Of a DNA stretch of 64,000 nucleotides, positions 16,231 to 23,598 are shown in pieces. The translations under genes and the position numbers were made by a program. Below the pieces are notes generated by a model. It did not search any database, had not been told where the DNA came from, and saw only the letters and a list, made by a program, of their open reading frames with translations. Each line of letters starts with the position of its first letter. The stretch's first letter is position 1. This DNA is from Bradyrhizobium nanningense (lineage in GTDB: Bacteria; Pseudomonadota; Alphaproteobacteria; Rhizobiales; Xanthobacteraceae), in NCBI RefSeq assembly GCF_004114535.1, contig NZ_LBJC01000031.1, positions 79,851-143,850 on the forward strand, read 5' to 3'.

Positions 16231-16450
16231 GCCCGATTCGCCGCCAGGCCCGGCGGAAGAGGCTCCGGCGGGCATCCCCAGCCCCGTCTCCTCGCCTGCC
16301 CGGCTCCATTGAACTCGGGGCGGCGCTCCGATATACGGGCTCTCGACCCGGCCAGAGGGGGGTTGAGGGCGTCATCGGGGGCGCGATGCCCACCCACCGT
16401 GCCACTCTGGATAATCTGAAAAATACCCGCAATATATCAAAGGCTTAGTG

Positions 16451-16738
16451 ATGTCTTCCACATTCGATCAGGTCGCCACGATCATCGCTGAAACCTGCGA
16501 CATCCCGCGCGACACGATCACGCCGGATAGCCATGCCATCGATGATCTCGGCATCGACAGCCTTGATTTCCTGGACATCGCGTTCGCGATCGACAAGCAG
16601 TTCGGCATCAAGCTGCCGCTGGAAAAGTGGACCCAGGAGGTCAACGACGGCAAGGCGACCACCGAACAGTATTTCGTGCTGAAGAACCTGTGCGCCCGCA
16701 TCGACGAACTGGTTGCGGCCAAGGGCGCGAGCGCGTAA
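16451..16738 (+). CDS. acpXL: Acyl carrier protein for very-long-chain fatty acids, AcpXL
   Basis: 95 residues. The phosphopantetheine attachment site is S37 in DDLGIDSLDFLDIAF. Sequence and length match AcpXL, which carries the growing 27-hydroxyoctacosanoate-type chain for lipid A rather than serving general fatty acid synthesis. It heads a tightly packed cluster, with the dehydratase ten bases downstream, two ketoacyl synthases and the lipid A acyltransferase. The ATG was chosen over an adjacent in-frame GTG. Confidence 0.92.
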   Translation: MSSTFDQVATIIAETCDIPRDTITPDSHAIDDLGIDSLDFLDIAFAIDKQFGIKLPLEKWTQEVNDGKATTEQYFVLKNLCARIDELVAAKGASA

Positions 16739-16748
16739 GCGCGCGACC

Positions 16749-17219
16749 ATGCAACTCGAATACTTCCACATGATCGATCGCATCGTCGACCTCAAGGTCG
16801 ACGAGAAGACGATTGTCGTCGAAGCCCAGGTCCCGAAGGAGAGCACCATCTTCGAGGGGCACTTCCCGGGTTACCCCTTGATGCCCGGCGTGCTCCTGAT
16901 CGAATCGATGGCGCAGGCCTCGGGCTGGCTCCAGCTCGGCGTGTTCAAGTTCGAACGCATGCCGATCCTTGCCGCCGTGAAGGAGGCCAAGGTCCGCGGC
17001 TCGGTCTTCCCCGGCGATCTCATGAGCATCGAGGCGAGCCTCACCCATGAAGGCTCCGGCTATGCCATGACCGAAGCCAAGATCAGGGTCGGCGGCAAGC
17101 TGCGCGCGAATTCAGCGCTGACCTTCACACTGATTCCCTTCCCCAATGCGGATATGCGCGGTTACATGGCGAAAGTCGCCGAGCGTGTCGGCTTTCCGCA
17201 ACAGGCCGTATCGCCATGA
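16749..17219 (+). CDS. fabZXL: 3-hydroxyacyl-ACP dehydratase of the very-long-chain pathway (FabZ-type)
   Basis: 156 residues, one hot-dog fold. The catalytic pair is H38 in EGHFPGYPLMPGVL and E52 in LLIESMAQASGW, the FabZ arrangement. It should remove water from 3-hydroxyacyl-AcpXL during elongation beyond C18. The stop overlaps the next start as ATGA. Confidence 0.9.
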   Translation: MQLEYFHMIDRIVDLKVDEKTIVVEAQVPKESTIFEGHFPGYPLMPGVLLIESMAQASGWLQLGVFKFERMPILAAVKEAKVRGSVFPGDLMSIEASLTHEGSGYAMTEAKIRVGGKLRANSALTFTLIPFPNADMRGYMAKVAERVGFPQQAVSP

Positions 17220-18421
17220 CTGACACTGCTTCGAAGCCCGGCCAGACCGAAGTCTGGATCACTGGCATTGGCCTTGCGACCTCGCTCGGCGAGGGCCTCG
17301 AGGCCAATTGGGCCGCGCTTCAGGAGAAGCGCATCAATGTCGACGAGAAGGGCTTTGCGCCCTACATCGTGCATCCCTTGATGCCGGTCAGCTTCGACGC
17401 CCAGATCCCGAAGAAGGGCGACCAGCGCCAGATGGAAGCCTGGCAGCGCATCGGCACCTATGCTGCCGGCCTTGCGCTCGATTCCGCCGGGATCAAGGGC
17501 AACAAGGACATCCTGTCGAAGATCGACATGGTGGTGGCCGCGGGCGGCGGCGAGCGCGACCTCAACGTCGACACCGGCGTCTTGACGGCCGAGGCCAAGG
17601 GGGCGAACGCGCCCGGTTTCCTCAACGAACGGCTGATGAGCGATTTGCGCCCGACCTTGTTCCTGGCGCAGCTTTCCAACCTGCTCGCCGGCAACATCGC
17701 CATCGTGCACGGTCTTGGCGGCACCTCGCGCACCTTCATGGGCGAAGAGGTGGCGGGCGCCGATGCCGCCCGCATCGCGCTGGCGCGCATCGCCTCGGGC
17801 GAGAGCGACATTGCCCTCGTTGGTGGCTCGCACAACGGCGAGCGCAAGGACCTGATGGTCCTCTATGAATTCGGAGACTTCAACCTGAAGGACAAGTTTG
17901 CGCCGGTGTGGGCGCGCAAGGACCACGCCGGCTTCGCGCTCGGCTCGGCCGGCGCCTTCCTGGTGCTGGAGTCGAAGGCGCATGCGCAGGCGCGCGGCGC
18001 AAAGCCGTTCGCAAGATTGTCGAGCGTCGTCGCCGACCTCGCCCGGCGCAAGCAGCCCGGCGACATGGCCGTCACGCTGGAAAAGCTCTGGGCCAAGCTG
18101 CCTAAGCGCGAGGGCAAGGGCGCCATCATCACGGGGGCGACCGGCGCGGAGCCGGCGACCAGCGAAGAGCGCGGCTTCCTGAAGGGCCATGCCGACTTCC
18201 CGGTGCGCTCGACCGGCACGATGTTCGGCCATACCATGGAGACGCAATTCCCGCTTGGCATCGCACTCGCCGCGCTGTCGATCTCGCGTGGTGCGCTGTT
18301 CCCGCCGAACGATTCCACGGGCACCGAGATTGAAATGCAGGGAGCCCCCACCCAGATTGTGGTGGTGGGAGCCGGACACTGGCGCGGCGAAGGCATGGCG
18401 CTGGTCGAGGCGGTTAGCTAG
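17216..18421 (+). CDS. fabF2XL: Ketoacyl synthase-like protein lacking catalytic residues (FabF2XL, chain-length-factor-like)
   Basis: 401 residues with the thiolase fold of a beta-ketoacyl-ACP synthase. By hand alignment the active-site Cys motif (TACASG in its neighbour) is replaced by a stretch reading GGTSRTFMGEEVAGADAAR, with Phe about residue 174 in the Cys position. The first catalytic His motif (NAHGT) is replaced by TGATGAEPATSEE; the second His survives in FGHTMETQFP. It therefore cannot condense by the usual mechanism and probably pairs with FabF1XL as a heterodimer, as ketosynthase and chain-length factor do in type II polyketide systems. That role is inference. Confidence 0.88.
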   Translation: MTDTASKPGQTEVWITGIGLATSLGEGLEANWAALQEKRINVDEKGFAPYIVHPLMPVSFDAQIPKKGDQRQMEAWQRIGTYAAGLALDSAGIKGNKDILSKIDMVVAAGGGERDLNVDTGVLTAEAKGANAPGFLNERLMSDLRPTLFLAQLSNLLAGNIAIVHGLGGTSRTFMGEEVAGADAARIALARIASGESDIALVGGSHNGERKDLMVLYEFGDFNLKDKFAPVWARKDHAGFALGSAGAFLVLESKAHAQARGAKPFARLSSVVADLARRKQPGDMAVTLEKLWAKLPKREGKGAIITGATGAEPATSEERGFLKGHADFPVRSTGTMFGHTMETQFPLGIALAALSISRGALFPPNDSTGTEIEMQGAPTQIVVVGAGHWRGEGMALVEAVS

Positions 18422-18439
18422 CTCACCCGGGGGATCGAC

Positions 18440-19717
18440 ATGACTGCACCACGCGACAAACTCGGGCGGCCCGTCGTCGTCGTCACCGGCATGGGCATCA
18501 TGACCTCGCTCGGTGCCGGCAAGGCCGACAATTGGGCGAAGCTCGTTGCCGGCGAATCCGGTATCCGCACCATCACCCGCTTTCCGGTCGACGGCCTGAA
18601 GACCACGATGGCCGGCACTGTCGATTTCGTCAGCGTCGATCCGTTTTCCTCCACCGGCCTGTCCGAGCGCATGGCTGAATTGGTGACGCAGGAAGCGCTC
18701 GAGCAGGCCGGCATCGGCGCGAAGGCAGATTTCCCGGGTCCCCTTTTCCTCGCGGTCGCGCCGGTCGAGGTGGAATGGCCGCAGCGCCGCGAGCTCGGCC
18801 GCGCCGTCGGCAAGCCCGACTTCACCTATGACGATTTGCTGCGCATCTCCGGCGGCGGCAAGTACGCCGCCTATCACCACCGCTTCATGTTCGGCTCGGT
18901 GGCGGCCCACCTCGCCGAAACCTTCGGCACCAAGGGCTCGCCGATCTCGCTGTCGACGGCCTGCGCGTCCGGAGCCACCTCGATCCAGCTCGGCGTCGAG
19001 GCCATCCGCCGCGGCGAGACCGACGCCGCGCTGTGCGTCGCGACCGACGGCACGGTCAATCCTGAAGCCATGGTGCGCTTCTCGCTGCTCTCGGCGCTGT
19101 CGACCCAGAACGATCCGCCGCAAGCGGCCTCCCGCCCCTTCTCCAAGAACCGCGATGGCTTTGTCATGGCCGAGGGCGCCGGCGCGCTCGTGCTGGAGAG
19201 CTATGAAGCCGCCACCGCGCGTGGCGCAAAGATCCTCGGCGTGATCGCCGGCTGCGGCGAGCTCACCGATTCCTTCCATCGCACCCGCTCCTCGCCCGAC
19301 GGCAAGCCGATCATCGGCTGCATGAACAAGACGCTGGCCGATGCCGGCATGACGACGGACCAGATCGACCACATCAACGCGCACGGCACCGCGACGCCCG
19401 AGAACGACAAGATGGAGTACAACACGACGTCGGCCGTGTTCGGCGAGCTCCTGCAGAAGATTCCGGTCACCTCCAACAAGTCGATGGTGGGCCACACCAT
19501 CTCGGCCGCCGGCGCAGTCGAGGCGATTTTCTCGCTGCTCACGCTCGAGCATCAGCGCATTCCGCCGACGATCAATTACGACACTCCGGATCCCACGATC
19601 CTGTTCGACGTCGTCGGCAACAAGGCGCGGGATGCTCGCGTCACCGCCGTGATGTCGAACTCTTTCGGCTTCGGCGGCCAGAACGCCTCGCTGATCCTGA
19701 CCCGCGAACCGGCCTGA
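18440..19717 (+). CDS. fabF1XL: 3-oxoacyl-ACP synthase of the very-long-chain pathway (FabF1XL)
   Basis: 425 residues with the full Cys-His-His triad: C175 in LSTACASGATS, H315 in HINAHGTATPEND and H352 in SMVGHTISAAGA. It should perform decarboxylative condensation of malonyl units onto AcpXL-bound acyl chains. A GGGGGA sequence precedes the ATG, and 18 bases separate it from FabF2XL, its likely non-catalytic partner. Confidence 0.9.
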   Translation: MTAPRDKLGRPVVVVTGMGIMTSLGAGKADNWAKLVAGESGIRTITRFPVDGLKTTMAGTVDFVSVDPFSSTGLSERMAELVTQEALEQAGIGAKADFPGPLFLAVAPVEVEWPQRRELGRAVGKPDFTYDDLLRISGGGKYAAYHHRFMFGSVAAHLAETFGTKGSPISLSTACASGATSIQLGVEAIRRGETDAALCVATDGTVNPEAMVRFSLLSALSTQNDPPQAASRPFSKNRDGFVMAEGAGALVLESYEAATARGAKILGVIAGCGELTDSFHRTRSSPDGKPIIGCMNKTLADAGMTTDQIDHINAHGTATPENDKMEYNTTSAVFGELLQKIPVTSNKSMVGHTISAAGAVEAIFSLLTLEHQRIPPTINYDTPDPTILFDVVGNKARDARVTAVMSNSFGFGGQNASLILTREPA

Positions 19718-19725
19718 CCGGACGC

Positions 19726-20658
19726 ATGGCGCTGATTCCTATCAGCACGAAGATTCGCGCGCGGAATGCAGCCAAATCGATCAGCGGCAGCCTGATCGGC
19801 GCGGCCACGGTCGGTATGCTGCGCACGACACGCTATTTCGATCCGGTCAAGACCTCGGACTTCTTCGCACGTGCGACCAAGCTGATCGGGCGGCGTCTGC
19901 GCGAGCACCGCATCGGCCGCGCCAATCTCACTGCGGCCTTCCCCGAGAAGTCGCCGGAAGAGATCGAAGACATCCTGATGGGCGTGTGGGACAATCTCGG
20001 TCGCGTCGGTGCCGAATTCGCCCATATGGACCACGTCTGGGATTACGACCGTGCCCATCCGGAAAACAGCCGGATCGAACTGCCCCAGAGCAGCGTCGAA
20101 CGGTTCGACCGCATCCGCGACGACGGCAAACCGGCTTTGATCTTCGCAGCGCATCTGGCCAACTGGGAATTGCCGGCGCTCGCCGCGGTCGCGCATGGGC
20201 TGGACACCGCGATCCTCTACCGCCGCCCCAACATCGCCTCCGCCGACCGCATCATTCAGGAAATGCGCCAGGTCAACATGGGCACGCTGATCCCCGCCGG
20301 CCGCGACGCGCCGCTGCGGCTCGCGCAGGCGCTGAAGGACGGCAAGCACGTCGCGATGTTGATCGACCAGTACCTGACCGGCGGCGTCGAGGTCAGCTTC
20401 TTCGGCCGCAAGACCCGCGCCAATCCGATGCTGGCGCGCCTGCTCCGCCAGGTCGAATGCCCGATCCACGGCGTACGCATCATCCGCCTGCCCGGCTTTC
20501 GCTTCCGCGCCGAGCTCACCGAAGAGATCCCCCCGGTGCGCGATGCGGACGGCAGGATCGACATCCAGGGCACGACGCAGGCGGTCACCAATGTGGTCGA
20601 GAGCTGGGTGCGCGAGCATCCCGAGCAATGGCTGTGGCTGCATCGCAGGTGGCGGTAG
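19726..20658 (+). CDS. lpxXL: Lipid A acyltransferase for the very-long-chain secondary acyl group (LpxXL)
   Basis: 310 residues, LpxL/HtrB family. The catalytic H-x4-E motif is H143 to E148 in AAHLANWELPAL, with RRPNIASADRI and the MLIDQYLTGGVEVSFFGR segment downstream, as in the family. The N-terminus has a weakly hydrophobic anchor. It transfers the finished very-long-chain acid from AcpXL to lipid A at the inner membrane. It starts eight bases after fabF1XL. In Rhizobium an alcohol dehydrogenase-like gene (adh2XL) sits between these two; it is missing here. Confidence 0.9.
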   Translation: MALIPISTKIRARNAAKSISGSLIGAATVGMLRTTRYFDPVKTSDFFARATKLIGRRLREHRIGRANLTAAFPEKSPEEIEDILMGVWDNLGRVGAEFAHMDHVWDYDRAHPENSRIELPQSSVERFDRIRDDGKPALIFAAHLANWELPALAAVAHGLDTAILYRRPNIASADRIIQEMRQVNMGTLIPAGRDAPLRLAQALKDGKHVAMLIDQYLTGGVEVSFFGRKTRANPMLARLLRQVECPIHGVRIIRLPGFRFRAELTEEIPPVRDADGRIDIQGTTQAVTNVVESWVREHPEQWLWLHRRWR

Positions 20659-20663
20659 CTCGT

Positions 20664-20780
20664 CGTCATTGCGAGGAGCTCGCGACAAAATTGCGTAGCA
20701 ATTTTGCGCTGAAGCGACGAAGCAATCCAGAGTGCCGCCGCGGAGAGATTCTGGATTGCTTCGCTTCGCTCGCAATGACG
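20664..20780. repeat. Dispersed palindromic element, long form
   Basis: The ends are the complementary 12-mers cgtcattgcgag and ctcgcaatgacg; inside, gaagcaatccag pairs with ctggattgcttc. A second copy lies at 35667-35753. This copy carries about 30 extra bases, including a perfect inner hairpin AAAATTGC-GTA-GCAATTTT at 20687-20705. It sits between the 3' ends of lpxXL and the PotF-like gene, where it may also act in termination. Confidence 0.75.
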
Positions 20781-20793
20781 AAGTGCGACCCCT

Positions 20794-21921
20794 CTACCTT
20801 CCCGTCTTCACCTTGGTCCAAAGCCTATTGATGATGCGCTGCGTCGCCGGCTCCCGCGCCGTGATGACGAACAATTTTGCGAGCGTCGCCTCGTCCGGAT
20901 AGATGTTCTTGTCGTTCAGGATCTTCGGATCGACCAGCTTCTGGCTGGCGAGGTTGCCGTTAGCGTAGGACAGGAAGTCCGAGTTCTTGGCGGCAACGTC
21001 CGGACGGTAGAGATAGTTGATCAGCTCGTAGGCTTCCTTGACGTTCTTGGCGTCCGCCGGGATCGCGAGATTGTCGAAGAACATCTGCGCACCCTCCTTC
21101 GGAATGGCGTAGCCGATCTCGATGCCGCTCTTGGCTTCGGCGGCGCGGGCGCGGGCCTGCATGATGTCGCCGGACCAGCCGACCACGAAGCAGATCTCGC
21201 CGGTGGCGAGCGCGCTCAAGTATTCGGACGAGTGGAACTTGCGCACGGACGGGCGGACTTTTGCGACCACATCGGCGGCCTTCTCCAGGTCGGCCTGCTT
21301 GGTCGAGTTCGGATCGAGCCCGAGATAGTTCAGCGCTGCCGGAAAGATGTCGTCGGCGGAATCGAGCATGTGCACGCCGCAATCTCTAAATTTTGCCAGG
21401 TTCTCCGGCTTGAAGACGATGTCCCAGCTGTCGATCTCGGCATCGGCCCCAAGGATCTGCTTCACCTTGGCGACGTTGTAACCGATGCCCGTCGTGCCCC
21501 ACATGTAGTTGGCGGCGTAGACGTTGCCGGGATCGTAGATGCCGAGGCGCTGCGTCACCACCGGCCAGGCATTGGCCAAGTTCGGCAGCTTCGACTTGTC
21601 GAGCTTCTGGAAAATGTTGGCCTTGATCTGGCGCTGCAGGAAATAGGCGGTGGGCACCACGACGTCGTAGCCGGACCTGCCGGCCATCAGGCGCGTCTCC
21701 AGCGTCTCGTTGGCATCAAAGGTGTCGTAGACGACCTTGATGCCGGTCTCCTTGGTGAAGCCCTCCAGGACATCCGGCGCCATATAGTTGGACCAGTTGT
21801 AGAAGTTGACGACCCGCTGCTCGGCCCCTGCGGGGGCGATGAGCAACGTCAGCGCTGCGGCGATTGCAAAACCAAGGCAAAGCCAGGAAAAGCAAAGCCT
21901 CAAGCGGCCGACCTTCGTCAT
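20794..21921 (-). CDS. potF: Polyamine ABC transporter periplasmic binding protein (PotF/PotD-like)
   Basis: 375 residues. A signal peptide of about 33 residues ends at PAGA, and the mature protein starts EQRVVNFYNWSNYMAPDVLEGF, the hallmark of PotD/PotF proteins. Downstream segments (NYMWGTTGIGYN, LDSADDIFPAALNYLGLDPN, FVVGWSGD) also match. It should bind putrescine or spermidine in the periplasm. No permease or ATPase gene is near, so it either serves a transporter encoded elsewhere or has a sensing role. It follows the aminotransferase by two bases, so it is the last gene of that operon. Confidence 0.85.
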   Translation of the reverse strand: MTKVGRLRLCFSWLCLGFAIAAALTLLIAPAGAEQRVVNFYNWSNYMAPDVLEGFTKETGIKVVYDTFDANETLETRLMAGRSGYDVVVPTAYFLQRQIKANIFQKLDKSKLPNLANAWPVVTQRLGIYDPGNVYAANYMWGTTGIGYNVAKVKQILGADAEIDSWDIVFKPENLAKFRDCGVHMLDSADDIFPAALNYLGLDPNSTKQADLEKAADVVAKVRPSVRKFHSSEYLSALATGEICFVVGWSGDIMQARARAAEAKSGIEIGYAIPKEGAQMFFDNLAIPADAKNVKEAYELINYLYRPDVAAKNSDFLSYANGNLASQKLVDPKILNDKNIYPDEATLAKLFVITAREPATQRIINRLWTKVKTGR

Positions 21922-21923
21922 CG

Positions 21924-23105
21924 CTACCTCTTGCGTCCGCGCACCGCGTCCGACAGCCGCTCCAGCGCGGTGTCGAGAGTCTCATCCTTCTTGGCAAAGC
22001 AGAAGCGAACCACCGAGGTCACCGGATCCTGCTCGTAGAACGCCGAGACCGGGATCGCCGCGACCTTATAATCCCTAACGATGCGCCAACAGAACTCGGT
22101 GTCGCTCTCGTTGAGCCCGAGCGGCGACAGGTCCACGGTGAGGAAGTAGGTGCCTTGCGACTTCAGCACGGGGAAGCCGAGGCTTTCGAGCCCCTTGGTC
22201 AGGCGGTCCCTGCTCCGCGTCAAATCCTTGCGCATCGACAGGAAGTAATCGTCGGACTTGCCGAGGCCGTAGGCCACGGCGGCCTGCAGGTTCGGCGCGG
22301 TGGTGAAGGTCAGGAACTGGTGCACCTTGGCGGCGACACGGAGCAGCGGCGGCGCGGCGCAGACGAAGCCGATCTTCCAGCCCGTCAGCGAGAAGATCTT
22401 GCCGGCCGAGCCGACCTTGATGGTGCGCTCGCGCATGCCGGGGATGGTGATCAGCGGGATGTGCTTGTGCTCGTCGAAGGTGACGTGCTCCCAGACCTCG
22501 TCGCAGATCGCGATGACGTCGAACTCCTGGCAATAGCGTGCAAGCAGCTCGAGGTCCTCGCGCGGATAGACCACCGCGGACGGATTCAAGGGATTGTTGA
22601 ACAGCACCGCCTTGGTCTTTGAATTGAAGACGCTTTTCAGCATGTCCTCATTCAGCCGCCAGTGCGGCGGCTCGAGCCGGACGAGGCGCGGAATACCGCC
22701 GGCCTGGCGGATGATCGGCAAATAGGAATCATAGACCGGCTGGAAGCACACCACCTCGTCGCCGGGCTGGACCACCGCGAGGATGGCCGATGTCAGCGCC
22801 TCGGTGCCGCCGGAGGTCACCATCACCTCGCTCATCGGATCGAGCTTGAGGCCGTGCCAATGGCCGTAATGGGTCGCGATCGCCTGGCGCAGCTCCGGCA
22901 GGCCCATCATCGACGGGTACTGGTTGTAGCCGTTCAGCGAGGCCTCGGCCGCGGCGCGGCGGATGTCCTCCGGGCCGGGATCGTCGGGGAAGCCCTGGCC
23001 GAGATTGATCGCATTGTTGTCGCGCGCGGCCTGCGACATCGCCTCGAAGATGGTGACGGGAAGGTCGGCGAAGACCTTGTTCAGCGAGGAGCTCTTGGTT
23101 GTCAT
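21924..23105 (-). CDS. PLP-dependent aminotransferase, class I/II
   Basis: 393 residues. The Schiff-base Lys is K236 in VGSAGKIFSLTGWKIGF; the substrate and cofactor positions FNNPLNPSA and AICDEVWEHVTFD are present. The N-terminal NLGQGFPDDPGP is typical of the kynurenine/methionine aminotransferase branch (YbdL/DapL-like annotations also occur). The amino donor cannot be decided. It lies between a rhodanese gene (eight bases upstream) and a polyamine-binding protein gene, which hints at sulfur amino acid or polyamine turnover but does not prove it. Confidence 0.85.
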   Translation of the reverse strand: MTTKSSSLNKVFADLPVTIFEAMSQAARDNNAINLGQGFPDDPGPEDIRRAAAEASLNGYNQYPSMMGLPELRQAIATHYGHWHGLKLDPMSEVMVTSGGTEALTSAILAVVQPGDEVVCFQPVYDSYLPIIRQAGGIPRLVRLEPPHWRLNEDMLKSVFNSKTKAVLFNNPLNPSAVVYPREDLELLARYCQEFDVIAICDEVWEHVTFDEHKHIPLITIPGMRERTIKVGSAGKIFSLTGWKIGFVCAAPPLLRVAAKVHQFLTFTTAPNLQAAVAYGLGKSDDYFLSMRKDLTRSRDRLTKGLESLGFPVLKSQGTYFLTVDLSPLGLNESDTEFCWRIVRDYKVAAIPVSAFYEQDPVTSVVRFCFAKKDETLDTALERLSDAVRGRKR

Positions 23106-23113
23106 CGGCCCGA

Positions 23114-23467
23114 TCAGCCACCGACCTTGCTGGGAAGACCCGCCGCCTTCCAACCGAGCATGCCGCCGGCCAGATGCTTGTCGTACGGCAGCCCCGCCGC
23201 CTGCGCCGCGAGCGAGGCCGTCACCGAGCGTTTGCCCGAGCGGCAGGCAAACACGACCTGCTTGCCCTGGGGATCGGGGATCGCCTTGGGATCGAAGGTC
23301 GAAAGCGGCACCACGACGCCGTAAGGATAGGCCTCGGCTTGCACCTCGTTCGGCTCGCGAACGTCGACCAGCAGATAGCGTCCTTCCGCGACACCTTTGG
23401 AGACCTCGTCCGGGGTCAGATCCTGTACCTGGTTTGCCACATCATCCTCCAACGTCGCGGGGCTCAT
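23114..23467 (-). CDS. Rhodanese-domain protein
   Basis: 117 residues, a single rhodanese domain with the persulfide-forming C75 in VVFACRSGKRSVTAS and the usual LLVDVREPNEV at about 32-42. The six-residue active loop (CRSGKR) fits small sulfur-carrier rhodaneses. No signal peptide, so cytoplasmic. It is the first gene of a three-gene unit with the aminotransferase and the PotF-like protein. Confidence 0.85.
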   Translation of the reverse strand: MSPATLEDDVANQVQDLTPDEVSKGVAEGRYLLVDVREPNEVQAEAYPYGVVVPLSTFDPKAIPDPQGKQVVFACRSGKRSVTASLAAQAAGLPYDKHLAGGMLGWKAAGLPSKVGG

Positions 23468-23579
23468 GCCGGGGCGCCCCGGCCGGCGGCAACCTCGCCT
23501 CTCGGGAGACGAAAATCAAGCGCTACAAAGGCTTGAGCCGCGCGGCGCAAGTTAAAGCTAAATCGCAGCGACTTGAAGT

Positions 23580-23598
23580 GCGGCCTTGGTTTGGCCGC
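23580..23598 (-). terminator. Hairpin directly after the first kup gene
   Basis: GCGGCC and GGCCGC with a seven-base loop abut the kup stop codon. There is only a weak T-rich stretch after it (ACTTCAAG on the minus strand), so termination strength is uncertain. Confidence 0.4.

Noticed and set aside
17162..19552. A 796-codon open frame on the minus strand across the fabF genes
   Set aside because: Antisense shadow of two well-supported ketosynthase genes; no recognisable motif.
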